The notes under the pieces are model-generated. The model did no database searches. It was not told the origin of the DNA and saw only the letters and a program-made list of their open reading frames with translations. Positions 55,468-64,000 of a stretch of 64,000 nt of DNA are shown one piece after another. Numbering within the stretch: the first letter of the stretch is position 1; every line of letters begins with the position of its first letter. The stretch covers positions 1 to 64,000 of the forward strand of contig NZ_JOEQ01000006.1 in the NCBI RefSeq assembly GCF_000721075.1, in the 5' to 3' direction. The DNA comes from Streptosporangium amethystogenes (GTDB taxonomy: Bacteria; Actinomycetota; Actinomycetes; Streptosporangiales; Streptosporangiaceae). Position numbers and translations under genes: made by a program.

Positions 55468-56706
55468 TCATGGATCTATTCCATCAAACGGCGGGCGAAC
55501 AAGGGAGGCCGGAAGCACCGCATTGTGACCGAATCTGCGGGTGGCCCTGTCCATCGCCTGCTCGGCCTCCCGCCAGCCCGTCTCACGCTCTCCGAGACCG
55601 AGCTGCCTGCTCGCCCCGCCGGCCGGGCTGAGGTTCTCCACCCGTACTCCGACCAGTCTCAGCTGGACGTTCTCCAGACCAGAGGCGGTGTAGAGGGCGC
55701 AGGCGACGTCGTACAGGATCTTGGCTACGTCCGTGGGCTCGTGCAGGCTCCGGGAGCGGGACAGGGTGGTGAAGTCGGCGCGGCGGAGCTTGACGCTGAC
55801 CGTGCGGCCGACGCTGCCCCCCTGCCTGAGCCTGGCCGCGACCCGCTCGGAGAGCCGGAGAAGCTCCCTGCGGATCTCCACGGGGTCTGCGATGTCTGTG
55901 GCGAATGTCTCTTCCGCGCCGATGCTCTTGTCGGGAACGTGCGGGGTCACGGGGCGCTCGTCACGCCCCCAGGCGAGCGCCGCGAGGTGCTCGCCCGCCG
56001 CCTGGCCCAGCTCGCGGCGGAGCGTGTCCACCGGGACCCTGGCGAGATCTCCGACCGTCTTGATGCCGAGCCGGGCCAGGGACCGCTCGGTGCGCTCCCC
56101 GACACCCCACAGCGCCGCCACCGGGAGCGGGTGCAGGAAGTCGACCACCCGGTCGGCGGGAACCACGAACAGTCCGTCCGGCTTGCAGTGGCGCGAGGCG
56201 AGCTTTGCCACGAACTTGCTGTTGGCGACTCCCACGGAGCAGGTGACGCCCTGCTCGCGCACGATCTGCTCCCGGATCATCCGGGCGATCTCCGCCGGGG
56301 GGCCGAGGCGCTTGCGTGCCCCGCCGACGTCCAGGAACGCCTCATCGGAGGCTATCGGCTCGACCTCGGGGGTGAAGGTTTGGAAGATCTCCATGACACG
56401 CCGGGAGACCTCCGCGTACTTGCCGCGACTCGGCGGGATGATCACCGCGTTAGGGCAGAGCCGTCGGGCCCGGGTCATGGGCATGGCCGAGTGCACCCCG
56501 AACCTCCGGGCCTCGTAGGTGGCGCTGAGCACCACCCCGCGCGCGCCGGGCGCGCCGATGATGACGGGGGTTCCTCTGAGCTCGGGGCGCTCGCGCAGCT
56601 CGACACCGGCGTAGAAGGCGTCCATGTCGACATGGAGGATCGGGCAGCCGGTGTCGTCCGTCCCCAGATCCGATTCCGGGCGCGGCATCTGCTGCTTTCT
56701 CGACAC
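55468..56706 (-). CDS. dinB: DNA polymerase IV (Y family)
   Basis: This translesion polymerase has 412 residues. Catalytic acidic residues lie in LHVDMDAFYAGVE and ASDEAFLDV. TCSVGVANSKFVAKLAS, the helix-hairpin-helix region (LWGVGERTERSLARLGIKTVGDLA) and the little-finger domain follow. No consensus beta-clamp motif is obvious at the tail. It follows the methyltransferase gene by 37 bp on the same strand. No clear LexA box was seen upstream. Confidence 0.93.
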   Translation of the reverse strand: MSRKQQMPRPESDLGTDDTGCPILHVDMDAFYAGVELRERPELRGTPVIIGAPGARGVVLSATYEARRFGVHSAMPMTRARRLCPNAVIIPPSRGKYAEVSRRVMEIFQTFTPEVEPIASDEAFLDVGGARKRLGPPAEIARMIREQIVREQGVTCSVGVANSKFVAKLASRHCKPDGLFVVPADRVVDFLHPLPVAALWGVGERTERSLARLGIKTVGDLARVPVDTLRRELGQAAGEHLAALAWGRDERPVTPHVPDKSIGAEETFATDIADPVEIRRELLRLSERVAARLRQGGSVGRTVSVKLRRADFTTLSRSRSLHEPTDVAKILYDVACALYTASGLENVQLRLVGVRVENLSPAGGASRQLGLGERETGWREAEQAMDRATRRFGHNAVLPASLVRPPFDGIDP

Positions 56707-56743
56707 GACGCCATCCTACGGGAACACGCGTTCGACGTGGTGC

Positions 56744-57502
56744 TCACCGGTGGCCGAGCACGTGCAGTTGGGTCGCGATGTCGCGAAGCACCGGGTGCGC
56801 CGCCGCCGCCTGCTCCAGGTCGGCCAGGGCGCGTGCGGCTCCGGGTTCGCCGTCGAGCAGCCTGCTGGGCACCAGGTCCGCGAAGATCCGCACCCCGTGC
56901 ACCTCGCCGGGCGCGAAGCCGGTCACGGCGAGAAGCCGCTCCAGTGCCTCCCGGGTGAAGCGCCTGGGTGTGGGGTCGCGGTCACCCCAGCGGCCCTCGG
57001 GGTCGTCCAGGGCCCGGCGGGCCTCGTCGAAGCGTCCGGCGAAGGCTCGATGCAGCGCGGCGGCGAGCGGGTTCGCGGCGAGCACGCTGATCACGCCGCC
57101 CTCACGCAGCAGATCGGCCATGGCCGTCACCGCGCTGACCGGATCCTCCACGTACTCCAGCACGCTGTGGCAGAGCACCAGGTCGGTGCCACCGCCCGGG
57201 AGCAGCTCCCCCAGGTCCGCGGCGTCACCCTGCAGGGCGCGCACCTCCACCCCCGCCTCCGCCGCGCGGCGCTCCAGCGCGGCGAGCGAGTCGGGGCTGG
57301 GGTCGACGACCGTCACGGCGTGGCCCAGGTCGGCCAGGGGAACGGCGAAACCACCCGTGCCGCCCCCGGCGTCGACGATGTCGAGCCGATCACGGCCCGT
57401 CGCGGCCACCCGTTCGGCCAGCACGGCGCTCAGGACGTCCCATACGACCGCGGTACGGACCGCCGGGGTGCCTGCGTGCCGTGAGATGCCTACGGCGTGC
57501 AA
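56744..57502 (-). CDS. SAM-dependent methyltransferase (CmoM/SmtA-like)
   Basis: This 252-residue class I methyltransferase has SAM loop IVDAGGGTGGFAVPLA, acidic residue in TVVDPSPDS, and LVLCHSVLEYVEDP. The C-terminal half (LEQAAAAHPVLRDIATQLHVLG) resembles the CmoM group of tRNA-modifying enzymes, but the substrate is not provable. The TTG start follows GGAGG by 10 nt. Likely cotranscribed with dinB. An AT-rich inverted repeat lies about 75 nt upstream of its start. Confidence 0.8.
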   Translation of the reverse strand: MHAVGISRHAGTPAVRTAVVWDVLSAVLAERVAATGRDRLDIVDAGGGTGGFAVPLADLGHAVTVVDPSPDSLAALERRAAEAGVEVRALQGDAADLGELLPGGGTDLVLCHSVLEYVEDPVSAVTAMADLLREGGVISVLAANPLAAALHRAFAGRFDEARRALDDPEGRWGDRDPTPRRFTREALERLLAVTGFAPGEVHGVRIFADLVPSRLLDGEPGAARALADLEQAAAAHPVLRDIATQLHVLGHR

Positions 57503-57578
57503 CTTCAGATCGCCTCCTCATACGTGACGAGCCCAGCCTACGCCGCGCGTCCCCCGGCGCGGCCCAAGGACTATCCAT

Positions 57579-57596
57579 ACTCGTAATTGATCGAGT
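57579..57596. promoter_or_regulatory. AT-rich inverted repeat upstream of the methyltransferase gene
   Basis: Arms ACTCG and CGAGT flank TAATTGAT. It is unusually AT-rich for this genome. On the reverse strand it lies upstream of the methyltransferase start. On the forward strand a short T-run follows it, so a weak terminator is an alternative. The rest of 57503-57789 contains nothing I can support. Confidence 0.35.
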
Positions 57597-57789
57597 CTTT
57601 TTCCCCGAGTGGACGGACCCGGCCGACCGGCCGAGAGGAAGGCCGTCGGATCCGCGGGAGAAAGGGGGGCGTCCGGGAGGGGCGCCGGATGACTGCCCTC
57701 CAGGCCGCGGGGGTGTGCGAATGGATGAGGAGCCGTGCGGGTGCGCGCCGAGGCGGGGAGACCGGGACCGGCTCCCCGCGGGGCGCGGG

Positions 57790-58200
57790 TTAGAGCGTCA
57801 GAGACGGCTTGAGCTGCTTGAACCTGGCCATCAGGCCGTTGACGAACTGCGGCGACTCGTCGGTCGACAGTTCGGAGGCCAGGCTGACCCACTCACTGAT
57901 GACGACGCCCTCGGGGACGTCGGGCATCCACAGCAGCTCGTAGGTGCCGCCGCGCAGGAGGTTGCGGTCGACCGCGGGCATGCGGTCGAGCGTCCAGCCG
58001 TCGGCGTAGGCGGTGATCAGCTCGTCGATGCGCGTCCGGTGCCTGCACACGCCTTCGACGATCGTCGTGGTGTATTCGTTCACGGGCGGCTCGGCCCGCT
58101 CCAGGCGCTCGGCGAGAACCCTGAGCGGGTCCTCGCTCCGGGCCTCCGCCTCGAAGAGGATGTCCAGCGCGCGCCTGCGCGCCTTGCCCCGTGCCGACAT
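57790..58200 (-). CDS. nusB: Transcription antitermination factor NusB
   Basis: NusB binds boxA RNA with NusE in rRNA antitermination. The 136 residues start [25 protein letters not shown]. The helical core includes VEGVCRHRTRIDELITAYADGWTLDRMPAVDRNLLR and PEGVVISEWVSLASELSTDESPQFVNG. Its ATG overlaps the efp stop by one base (TGATG). End of the pepQ-efp-nusB run. Confidence 0.95.
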   Translation of the reverse strand: MSARGKARRRALDILFEAEARSEDPLRVLAERLERAEPPVNEYTTTIVEGVCRHRTRIDELITAYADGWTLDRMPAVDRNLLRGGTYELLWMPDVPEGVVISEWVSLASELSTDESPQFVNGLMARFKQLKPSLTL

Positions 58201-58760
58201 CAGGCGCGGCCGAGATAATCGCCGGTGCGGGTGTCGACCTTGACCTTCTCGCCGGTGGTGATGAACAGCGGCACCTTGATCTCGGCACCGGTCTCCAGCG
58301 TGGCGGGCTTGGTGCCGCCGGTGGAGCGGTCGCCCTGGAGGCCGGGCTCGGTCTCGGCGACGATCAGTTCGACGGCCGCGGGCAGGTCGACGTAGAGGAC
58401 GTTGCCCTCGTTGATCGCCACGGTGGCCAGCATGTTCTCCAGCAGGTAGTTGGCGGAGTCGCCGACCGCGGCCCTGGAGACATGGAGCATGTCGTAGGTC
58501 TCGGTGTCCATGAAGACGTAGTCGTCGCCGTCCATGTACGAGAACTGCATCTCGCGCTTGTCGACGTTGGCCACCTCGACCTTGACGCCCGCGTTGAAGG
58601 TCTTGTCGACGACCTTGCCCGATAGCACGTTCTTGAGCTTGGTGCGGACGAACGCGCCGCCCTTACCGGGCTTGACGTGCTGGAACTCCACGACAGCCCA
58701 GAGCTCACCGCCGTCGAGCTTGAGCACTAGGCCGTTCTTGAGGTCGTTCGTCGTCGCCAC
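58200..58760 (-). CDS. efp: Elongation factor P
   Basis: EF-P rescues ribosomes stalled at polyproline. The 186 residues have three beta-barrel domains. The tip loop [17 protein letters not shown] has Lys at the position that is modified in other species; no modification enzyme gene is nearby. The closing motif [20 protein letters not shown] is typical. GTG start after GGAGAG. Polyproline-rich proteins are frequent in this window (FtsI, FtsZ, kinases), which fits a need for EF-P. Confidence 0.96.
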   Translation of the reverse strand: MATTNDLKNGLVLKLDGGELWAVVEFQHVKPGKGGAFVRTKLKNVLSGKVVDKTFNAGVKVEVANVDKREMQFSYMDGDDYVFMDTETYDMLHVSRAAVGDSANYLLENMLATVAINEGNVLYVDLPAAVELIVAETEPGLQGDRSTGGTKPATLETGAEIKVPLFITTGEKVKVDTRTGDYLGRA

Positions 58761-58786
58761 TAGTTCTCTCCTGCGTACGGCCGCTC

Positions 58787-59854
58787 TTAGAGGACGAGCA
58801 GCTCTTTGGTCGTCCGGGTGAGAAGTTCCGGCCCGCCATCACGCGCCACGAGCGTGTCCTCGATGCGGACACCACCCCTGCCGGGAAGATATACCCCAGG
58901 TTCAACCGTGACCGGAACTCGGTCCTCCATTCTAGCGTGCTCGTGGTCAGGCTCTGGCTTTCGCGGAGACAGGAACGGCTTCTCGTGGATCTCCAGCCCG
59001 ACTCCGTGTCCGAGACCGTGCTTGAAGAACTCCCCGTATCCCGCCTCGGCGATCAGGTCGCGGGCCGCGGCGTCCACCTCGTGGAGCGCCGCACCGGTCC
59101 GCACGGCCCGGCGGCCGGCCCGCTGGGAGGCGCGGACCAGGTCGTACAGCTCGCGCTGCCAGTCGGCGGGCTCGCCGATCGCCACGGTTCTGGTCATGTC
59201 GGCGTGGTAGCCCTCATACAGCGCCCCGAAGTCCATGGTGACCAGGTCTCCGCGCTCCAGCGGCCGGTCCGAGGGCGAATGGTGCGGGATCGCACCGTTG
59301 GGGCCGCTCGCGACGATCGTGTCGAAGGCGAGCCCGTCCGCGCCCAGGTCGACCATCCGGCGCTCCAGCGCCCTGGCGACCGCCTTCTCGGTCAGCCCCG
59401 GGCGCAGTTCGGGCAGGACCTCGGCGAAGGCCCGGTCGGTGAGCTCGCACGCGGTGCGGATGAGATCGATCTCGGCGTCGTCCTTGACCATGCGTACCGA
59501 CTCCACCAGTCCCGACAGGCGGAGCCGGTCGCCGCCCAGCCGGAAGTAGGTGGCGACGGACATGTGGTCGGCCTCGATGCCCGTCCGGCCGCTCTCCGGC
59601 AGCAGCGCCCCGGCGACGTCGGGTTCCTCGACCACCTCGATGTCGGCGCACAGCCGTCGGGCGGCCCCGATGTAGCGGGAGTCGGTGGCCAGCGTGGCAC
59701 CGGCGTCGGCCCGGATCAGGACCGCCGCGTTGGAGCTGGCCAGGCCGGTCAGGTAGCGCACGTTCACGCCGCCGGTGACCAGGATCGCATCCGCCTCGTG
59801 AGCGGGGAGCAGGGCCGCGAGGTTCTCACGGCGCCGTACGTGGATGACGGTCAT
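58787..59854 (-). CDS. pepQ: Xaa-Pro dipeptidase/aminopeptidase (M24)
   Basis: This metallopeptidase acts on Xaa-Pro bonds. About 355 residues: a creatinase-like N-terminal domain and the pita-bread catalytic domain. The metal ligands lie in [48 protein letters not shown]. The ATG at 59854 is chosen because TAGCAT ends 7 nt upstream, a -10 element for a leaderless mRNA. Start codons at 59863 and 59893 are alternatives. It is 26 bp upstream of efp, the usual pairing. Confidence 0.92.
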   Translation of the reverse strand: MTVIHVRRRENLAALLPAHEADAILVTGGVNVRYLTGLASSNAAVLIRADAGATLATDSRYIGAARRLCADIEVVEEPDVAGALLPESGRTGIEADHMSVATYFRLGGDRLRLSGLVESVRMVKDDAEIDLIRTACELTDRAFAEVLPELRPGLTEKAVARALERRMVDLGADGLAFDTIVASGPNGAIPHHSPSDRPLERGDLVTMDFGALYEGYHADMTRTVAIGEPADWQRELYDLVRASQRAGRRAVRTGAALHEVDAAARDLIAEAGYGEFFKHGLGHGVGLEIHEKPFLSPRKPEPDHEHARMEDRVPVTVEPGVYLPGRGGVRIEDTLVARDGGPELLTRTTKELLVL

Positions 59855-59976
59855 GGCACGCATGCTATTGGCCGATTTGACCAATGTCGTCATCTTGGCT
59901 CGATCTCGCCGGCTCCTTCCCGGAACCCGGACCCGCCGATCACATGCCCGCCGGGTCCCGGTCCCCGCGAGGCGGG

Positions 59977-61017
59977 TCAGGAGGCGAGTTCCCTGACCTT
60001 CTCGATGAGCCGGAGGCGCTCTGCGTGGGTGCGTCCCAGCGGGGCGACGTTGATGGTCGTGACACCCGACTCGCGCATCGCCTGCAGCCGCTCCCTGACG
60101 TGCCCCTCCGGGCCGATCAGCGACATCTTCTCCAGCATCTCCTGCGGAACGAGCGCGGCGGCCTCGTCCTTCTTCCCCTCCAGGTAGAGGTTCTGGATCT
60201 GCTCGGCCTCCTTCTCGTAGCCGTACCTGCGGGCGAGGTCGTTGTAGAAGTTCTTGCCCTTGGCCCCCATCCCGCCGATGTAGAGGGCGGCCATCGGGCG
60301 GCCCAGCTCCAGCCAGCCCGAGACGTCGTCACCGATGGCCAGCGACGCCTGGGCGATCACGTCCAGCTCTCCCAGCGCCGGGTCCCGCTTGGCCCGGCCC
60401 GCCGCCAGGGAGGCGCCCCACACCTCGGCGGCCTTCTCCGGCATGTAGAAGATCGGCTCCCAGCCCTCGGCCAGCTCGGCGGCCAGCTCTACGTTCTTGG
60501 GACCGATGGCGGCGATCACGACGGGGATGCGGTCGCGGAGCGGGTGGTTGATGAGCTTCAACGGCTTGCCGAGACCGGTCCCCCGGTCCGCGGGAAGCGG
60601 GACGGTGTAGTGCCTGCCCTCGTAGTTCAGGCGCTCACGCCGCCACACCTGGCGGCAGATCTCGATGACCTCGCGGGTGCGTCCGAGCGGGGCGTTGTAC
60701 GGGACGCCGTGGAAGCCCTCGATGACCTGCGGCCCCGAGGCTCCCAGACCGAGGGTGAAGCGGCCGTCGGAGACGTAGTCCAGGCCCGCCGCGGTCATGG
60801 CCAGCAGCGCGGGGGTACGGGAGTAGATCGGCAGGATGCCCGAGGCGATCTGCAGTCTCTCGGTCTTGGCCGCGATGTAGCCCATCTGGCTGACCGCGTC
60901 GAAACTGTATGCCTCGGCGACGAAGACGATGTCGAGACCGGCCTTCTCGTAGTCGGCCAGTTCGGCCACCGTCTCCTTGAAGCCCCCCGAGTAGCTCAGG
61001 GCCATACCGATACGCAT
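59977..61017 (-). CDS. LLM-class F420-dependent oxidoreductase
   Basis: This 346-residue luciferase-like TIM-barrel protein has family motifs: RIGMALSYSGGFKETVAELADYEKAGLDIVFVAEAYSFDAV, TERLQIASGILPIYSRTPALLAMTAAGLDYVSDGRFTLGLGASGPQVIEGFHG, and PVVIAAIGPKNVELAAELAEGW. Actinobacterial members mostly use coenzyme F420. The substrate is unknown. ATG after GGAAGGA; the upstream extension in the open frame is non-homologous. Monocistronic, divergent from the EEP gene. Confidence 0.88.
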   Translation of the reverse strand: MRIGMALSYSGGFKETVAELADYEKAGLDIVFVAEAYSFDAVSQMGYIAAKTERLQIASGILPIYSRTPALLAMTAAGLDYVSDGRFTLGLGASGPQVIEGFHGVPYNAPLGRTREVIEICRQVWRRERLNYEGRHYTVPLPADRGTGLGKPLKLINHPLRDRIPVVIAAIGPKNVELAAELAEGWEPIFYMPEKAAEVWGASLAAGRAKRDPALGELDVIAQASLAIGDDVSGWLELGRPMAALYIGGMGAKGKNFYNDLARRYGYEKEAEQIQNLYLEGKKDEAAALVPQEMLEKMSLIGPEGHVRERLQAMRESGVTTINVAPLGRTHAERLRLIEKVRELAS

Positions 61018-61163
61018 CGTGAGATCGTCCTTCCGCAGCGCCGACGAAACCGAATGTTGTTCCGTTGCCTTGGCTACAAAGGCTATCGACTCACCGCCGA
61101 AGCACCAAGCCCCGTGCCGTCGGGCCGGTAGCCTACGCATTCCGGGGTAGGGGATCTTCGACG

Positions 61164-62084
61164 GTGACAAGGAGGGGTGTGCTGAGGCGGTCGATCATCG
61201 TGGTGGCGGGAGTCCTGGCCCTGATTCTCGGAGGGCACCGGTTCCTGCCGGAACTGGGCGGTTTCACTCCCGTGCTGGAGAGCCTCCTTCCCTGGCTCGG
61301 CGTCGCGATACCTGTCCTGCTGATCTGCGCGCTGGCCACCCGCTCGTGGCAGGTGATCTTCGCGGCGCTGCTCCCGGCGGCCGTCTGGGGCCTCATGTTC
61401 GGCCCGACGCTGCTGCGCGGCCAGCCCGGCGGTCCCAGCGACCTGTCGGTCGCCACGCTCAACGTGGGCGCGGCGAACGCCGACTCGGCCGAGGCCGTAC
61501 GGTCGGTCTCCAAGGGCCGCGACCTGGTCGCGGTGCAGGAACTGACTCCGGGAGGCCCTGCGGCGGAGGTCCTCAGCGAACGCTTTCCCCACCACTACCG
61601 GATCGCCACGGTCGGCCTGTGGAGCAGGTTCCCGATCGTCGAGGCCCGCAAGGCCGACATCGGCCTCGACTGGGCGCGGGCGCTGCGAGCGGTGGTCGCC
61701 ACCCCCAAGGGGAGGCTGACCGTGTACGTCATGCACCTCGCCTCCGCCCGGCCGGGCCAGACCGCACAGCGTGACGAGACCCTCTCCCATGCCCGCAGGA
61801 TGATCGACAAGGACGACAGCGCGCGCCTGCTGCTGCTCGGCGACCTCAACACCGCCACCACCGACCGCAAGCGCTCCGGCCTGGTGCCGCCGCTGTCGGA
61901 CGCCCAGCAGGAGGCCGGTACGGGGTTCGGCTTCACCTGGCCCGCGGCCTTCCCCGTCACCCGTCCCGACCACATCCTCTACCGCGGCCTGACCGCCACC
62001 GAAGCGGGCGTCGAGCGGGCAGCGGGCAGCGACCACCGCGCCGCCTTCGCCTCGCTGCGCCTGACCTCCCAGAAACCGGACTGA
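61164..62084 (+). CDS. Membrane-anchored endonuclease/exonuclease/phosphatase family protein
   Basis: This 306-residue protein has three membrane helices (to about 95: RSIIVVAGVLALILGG, LLPWLGVAIPVLLICALA, VIFAALLPAAVWGLMFG) and then an outward EEP domain. Catalytic motifs are LNVGAAN, VAVQEL, GDLNT, PDHILY and SDHRA. It may act on nucleic acid or phospholipid outside the membrane. The GTG at 61164 is a judgement; another GTG lies at 61179. Convergent with mocA. Confidence 0.85.
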   Translation: MTRRGVLRRSIIVVAGVLALILGGHRFLPELGGFTPVLESLLPWLGVAIPVLLICALATRSWQVIFAALLPAAVWGLMFGPTLLRGQPGGPSDLSVATLNVGAANADSAEAVRSVSKGRDLVAVQELTPGGPAAEVLSERFPHHYRIATVGLWSRFPIVEARKADIGLDWARALRAVVATPKGRLTVYVMHLASARPGQTAQRDETLSHARRMIDKDDSARLLLLGDLNTATTDRKRSGLVPPLSDAQQEAGTGFGFTWPAAFPVTRPDHILYRGLTATEAGVERAAGSDHRAAFASLRLTSQKPD

Positions 62085-62179
62085 CCGGACCGACCAGCCG
62101 GGCCTGAGGGTCCGAAAGACCCGGAAGACCCGGAGGGCTCGGGCGGCGAGGCCGGAACGGGCCCGTAAAGCCGCCGGGC

Positions 62180-62833
62180 TCAGCCGGGCCGGGCGGCTCG
62201 GGCGGCGGCGTCGGAGCGGGCCCGCAGCGCCGACAGGTCCGCCGGGGTGTCGATGTCGGCGGGGTCCGCCACGTCGTCGCAGGGGACCGCGACGACCAGT
62301 TCGGGATGGGCCTTCAGGAACGGGCGTGCTCCGGCGTCACCGGTCGCGAGCCGGGCGACCTCGGCGAAGTGCTCCCTGGCGATCAGCACCGGGTTCCGCC
62401 GCGCCCCGCCGTAGGTGGCGACGGCGACCGAGGCACCCCGCTCCGCGGCCCGGATGAGCCGCTCCACCGCCGCCGGGCCGACGAACGGCTGGTCCACCAG
62501 GCTGATCACCACCTGCTCGGCGGTGGCGGGGATCGCGCCCAGGCCGGCCCTGAGCGAGGAGCCCATCCCCGAACTCCAGTCCGGGTTGTGGACGGTCACC
62601 GCCCCCTGCACCCGGACGGCGGCCGCCCCGAGCACCACGACCACGAACCGGCAGCCACCGTCCTGGAGCACCCTGACCCCCCGGTCCACCAGCCGCTCCC
62701 CGTCGAACTCCACCAGCGCCTTCGGCGTGCCGAGCCGCGAGCCGGACCCGGCGGCCAGCAGCAGCCCCGCGCTCGTCGTTCCCGCGGGTTCCGCCCCGGC
62801 GGTCTCTCCCGGCACCTCTTCGGAGGTGCTCAC
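62180..62833 (-). CDS. MocA-like molybdopterin cytidylyltransferase (NTP transferase)
   Basis: This 217-residue MobA-like nucleotidyltransferase has LLLAAGSGSRLGTPKALVEFDGERLVDRG, SSGMGSSLRAGL and ISLVDQPFVGP motifs. Proteins of this type attach CMP to molybdopterin for xanthine/CO dehydrogenases. The start GTG overlaps the xdhC stop by GTGA. The pairing with XdhC supports a molybdenum cofactor role; the nucleotide used is inferred. Confidence 0.85.
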   Translation of the reverse strand: MSTSEEVPGETAGAEPAGTTSAGLLLAAGSGSRLGTPKALVEFDGERLVDRGVRVLQDGGCRFVVVVLGAAAVRVQGAVTVHNPDWSSGMGSSLRAGLGAIPATAEQVVISLVDQPFVGPAAVERLIRAAERGASVAVATYGGARRNPVLIAREHFAEVARLATGDAGARPFLKAHPELVVAVPCDDVADPADIDTPADLSALRARSDAAARAARPG

Positions 62834-63990
62834 GCGCCGGGCCCGTCACGGTGAACCGGGTCATCGCCATGAACCGAGCCGTCACCGTGAACCGCGCCGT
62901 CGCCGTGGATCCGGCCGGAGCCGTCGGTCAGCGGCCTGCCCGAGCCGCCCCAGCGCAGCTGGATCAGCTCGGCGGCGATGGAGACCGCGGTCTCCTCGGG
63001 GGTACGCGCGCCCAGATCCAGGCCGATCGGCGAACGGAGTCGCTTCAGTTCGGCCTCCCCCAGCCCCGCCTGCGCGAGCCTGGCCAGCCGGTCCTCGTGC
63101 GTACGGCGCGATCCCATGGCGCCGACGTAGCCCGCCGGGGTGCGCAGGGCCACCTCCAGCAGAGGGACGTCGAACTTGGGATCGTGGGTGAGCACGCAGA
63201 TCGCGGTCCGCTCGTCCACGGTGACCGAGGTGAGATAGTCGTGCGGCCACTTGACGATCACCTCGTCGGCCTCGGGGAAGCGCTTGGCCGTGGTGAAGAC
63301 CGGCCGGGCGTCGCACACGACCACGTGATAGCCGAGGAACTTGCCGATCCTGGCGACCGCGGCGGCGAAGTCGATCGCGCCGAAGACCAGCATCCGGGGC
63401 GGCGGCGCGAAGGACTGCACGAAGACCGACAACTCGTCGAGCCGCCGCTCCCCCCGGGCACCGTACCTGCGGACGCCCGTCAATCCCTGCGCCAGCATGC
63501 CCCGTACGTCGTCGTCCACCGCCTCGTTCAGCCGGTCCACCCCCAGGGAGCCCGAGGAGCGGTCCGGCCAGATCACCCGGCGGCTGCCCACCGTACCCGG
63601 CCCGGACAGGATCGTCGCCACCGCCACCGGCTCGTGCCCGAGCACCGAGGCGGCGACCGACCCCAGTTCGGGGAAGGTCTTCGCGGAGACCGGCTCGACG
63701 AACACGTCCAGGATGCCGCCGCAGGTCAGGCCGACGGAGAAGGCGTCGTCGTCGCTCACGCCGTACCGCTGCAGGACGGGCCTGCCCGAGGAGACCACCT
63801 CCTGGGCCAGCTCGTAGACGGCTCCCTCGACGCAGCCGCCCGAGACGCTGCCCTCCGCCTCGCCGCCGAGCACCGCCATGGACGCCCCCGGCGGGCGGGG
63901 GGCGCTGCGGAAGGTGTCGACCACGGTGGCCAGGCCGAACGTCTCCCCCGCCTCCCACCAGCGCATGACCTGCGACAGAACATCACGCAC
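62830..63990 (-). CDS. XdhC/CoxF family molybdoenzyme maturation protein
   Basis: XdhC-like proteins bind and protect molybdenum cofactor and deliver it to xanthine or CO dehydrogenase. The 386 residues have the XdhC_CoxI domain (SVSGGCVEGAVYELA, GLTCGGILDVFVEP) and a Rossmann XdhC_C domain (MLVFGAIDFAAAVARIGKFLGYHVVVCDARP, YVGAMGSRRTHEDRLARLAQAG). An unusual His/Asp/Gly-rich repeat tail ends it. GTG start with GGAGG at the window edge. Dehydrogenase genes probably lie just right of the window. Confidence 0.88.
   Translation of the reverse strand: MRDVLSQVMRWWEAGETFGLATVVDTFRSAPRPPGASMAVLGGEAEGSVSGGCVEGAVYELAQEVVSSGRPVLQRYGVSDDDAFSVGLTCGGILDVFVEPVSAKTFPELGSVAASVLGHEPVAVATILSGPGTVGSRRVIWPDRSSGSLGVDRLNEAVDDDVRGMLAQGLTGVRRYGARGERRLDELSVFVQSFAPPPRMLVFGAIDFAAAVARIGKFLGYHVVVCDARPVFTTAKRFPEADEVIVKWPHDYLTSVTVDERTAICVLTHDPKFDVPLLEVALRTPAGYVGAMGSRRTHEDRLARLAQAGLGEAELKRLRSPIGLDLGARTPEETAVSIAAELIQLRWGGSGRPLTDGSGRIHGDGAVHGDGSVHGDDPVHRDGPGA
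62833..62916 (-). repeat. HGDG tandem repeat tail of XdhC
   Basis: The last 28 residues contain tandem IHGDGA, VHGDGS, VHGDDP and VHRDGP units of 18 bp each. This His/Asp-rich tail is absent from the conserved XdhC core. Confidence 0.75.
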
Positions 63991-64000
63991 GTGTGCCTCC

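Overview
This is a high-GC actinobacterial chromosome segment. The gene order (dnaE, DksA/TraR-type protein, lspA, rluD, ileS, divIVA, yggT, sepF, ylmE, ftsZ, then the dcw cluster up to mraZ) matches the conserved division/cell-wall neighbourhood of mycelial actinomycetes. The mix of Ser/Thr kinases, a MoxR/DUF58/transglutaminase operon, XdhC/MocA-type maturation genes and secreted modular hydrolases suggests a Streptosporangiaceae-like organism. The taxon is inferred from content and codon style only. MurE carries the DNPR signature of meso-diaminopimelate ligases. No rRNA, tRNA, CRISPR, phage or insertion-sequence genes were seen.

Layout. 1-9.9 kb is accessory: an amidase, a small membrane protein, a MurA with Asp in place of the catalytic Cys, a class A penicillin-binding protein, and a reverse-strand operon (secreted metallophosphoesterase, MFS transporter, TolB-like protein) behind a perfect palindrome. 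9.9-14.8 kb holds dnaE and a DAHP-synthase-like/chorismate mutase fusion behind an intrinsic attenuator. 14.9-22.5 kb holds three transmembrane Ser/Thr kinases with an AraC-type regulator and an AzlC/AzlD amino-acid exporter pair. 22.6-28.2 kb holds rluD, lspA and a DksA-type protein, divergent from ileS, which has a T-box leader that appears to act on translation.

28.4-49.8 kb is one long reverse-strand division and wall cluster, transcribed from mraZ: mraZ, rsmH, ftsL, ftsI, murE, murF, mraY, murD, ftsW, murG, murC, ftsQ, ftsZ, ylmE, sepF, yggT, divIVA, and a membrane protein with two Ada-like metal-binding motifs. Many junctions are 4-nt stop/start overlaps. Four 10-bp repeats overlapping the mraZ promoter look like an MraZ operator. 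FtsI has an unusual N-terminal low-complexity extension of about 336 residues.

50-64 kb: moxR, a DUF58 gene and a transglutaminase gene run divergently from mraZ. They are followed by a DUF3040 protein, dinB, a methyltransferase, the pepQ-efp-nusB operon, an F420-type oxidoreductase, a membrane EEP-family hydrolase, and mocA/xdhC-like genes at the right edge. The molybdo-enzyme that xdhC and mocA serve probably lies beyond the window.
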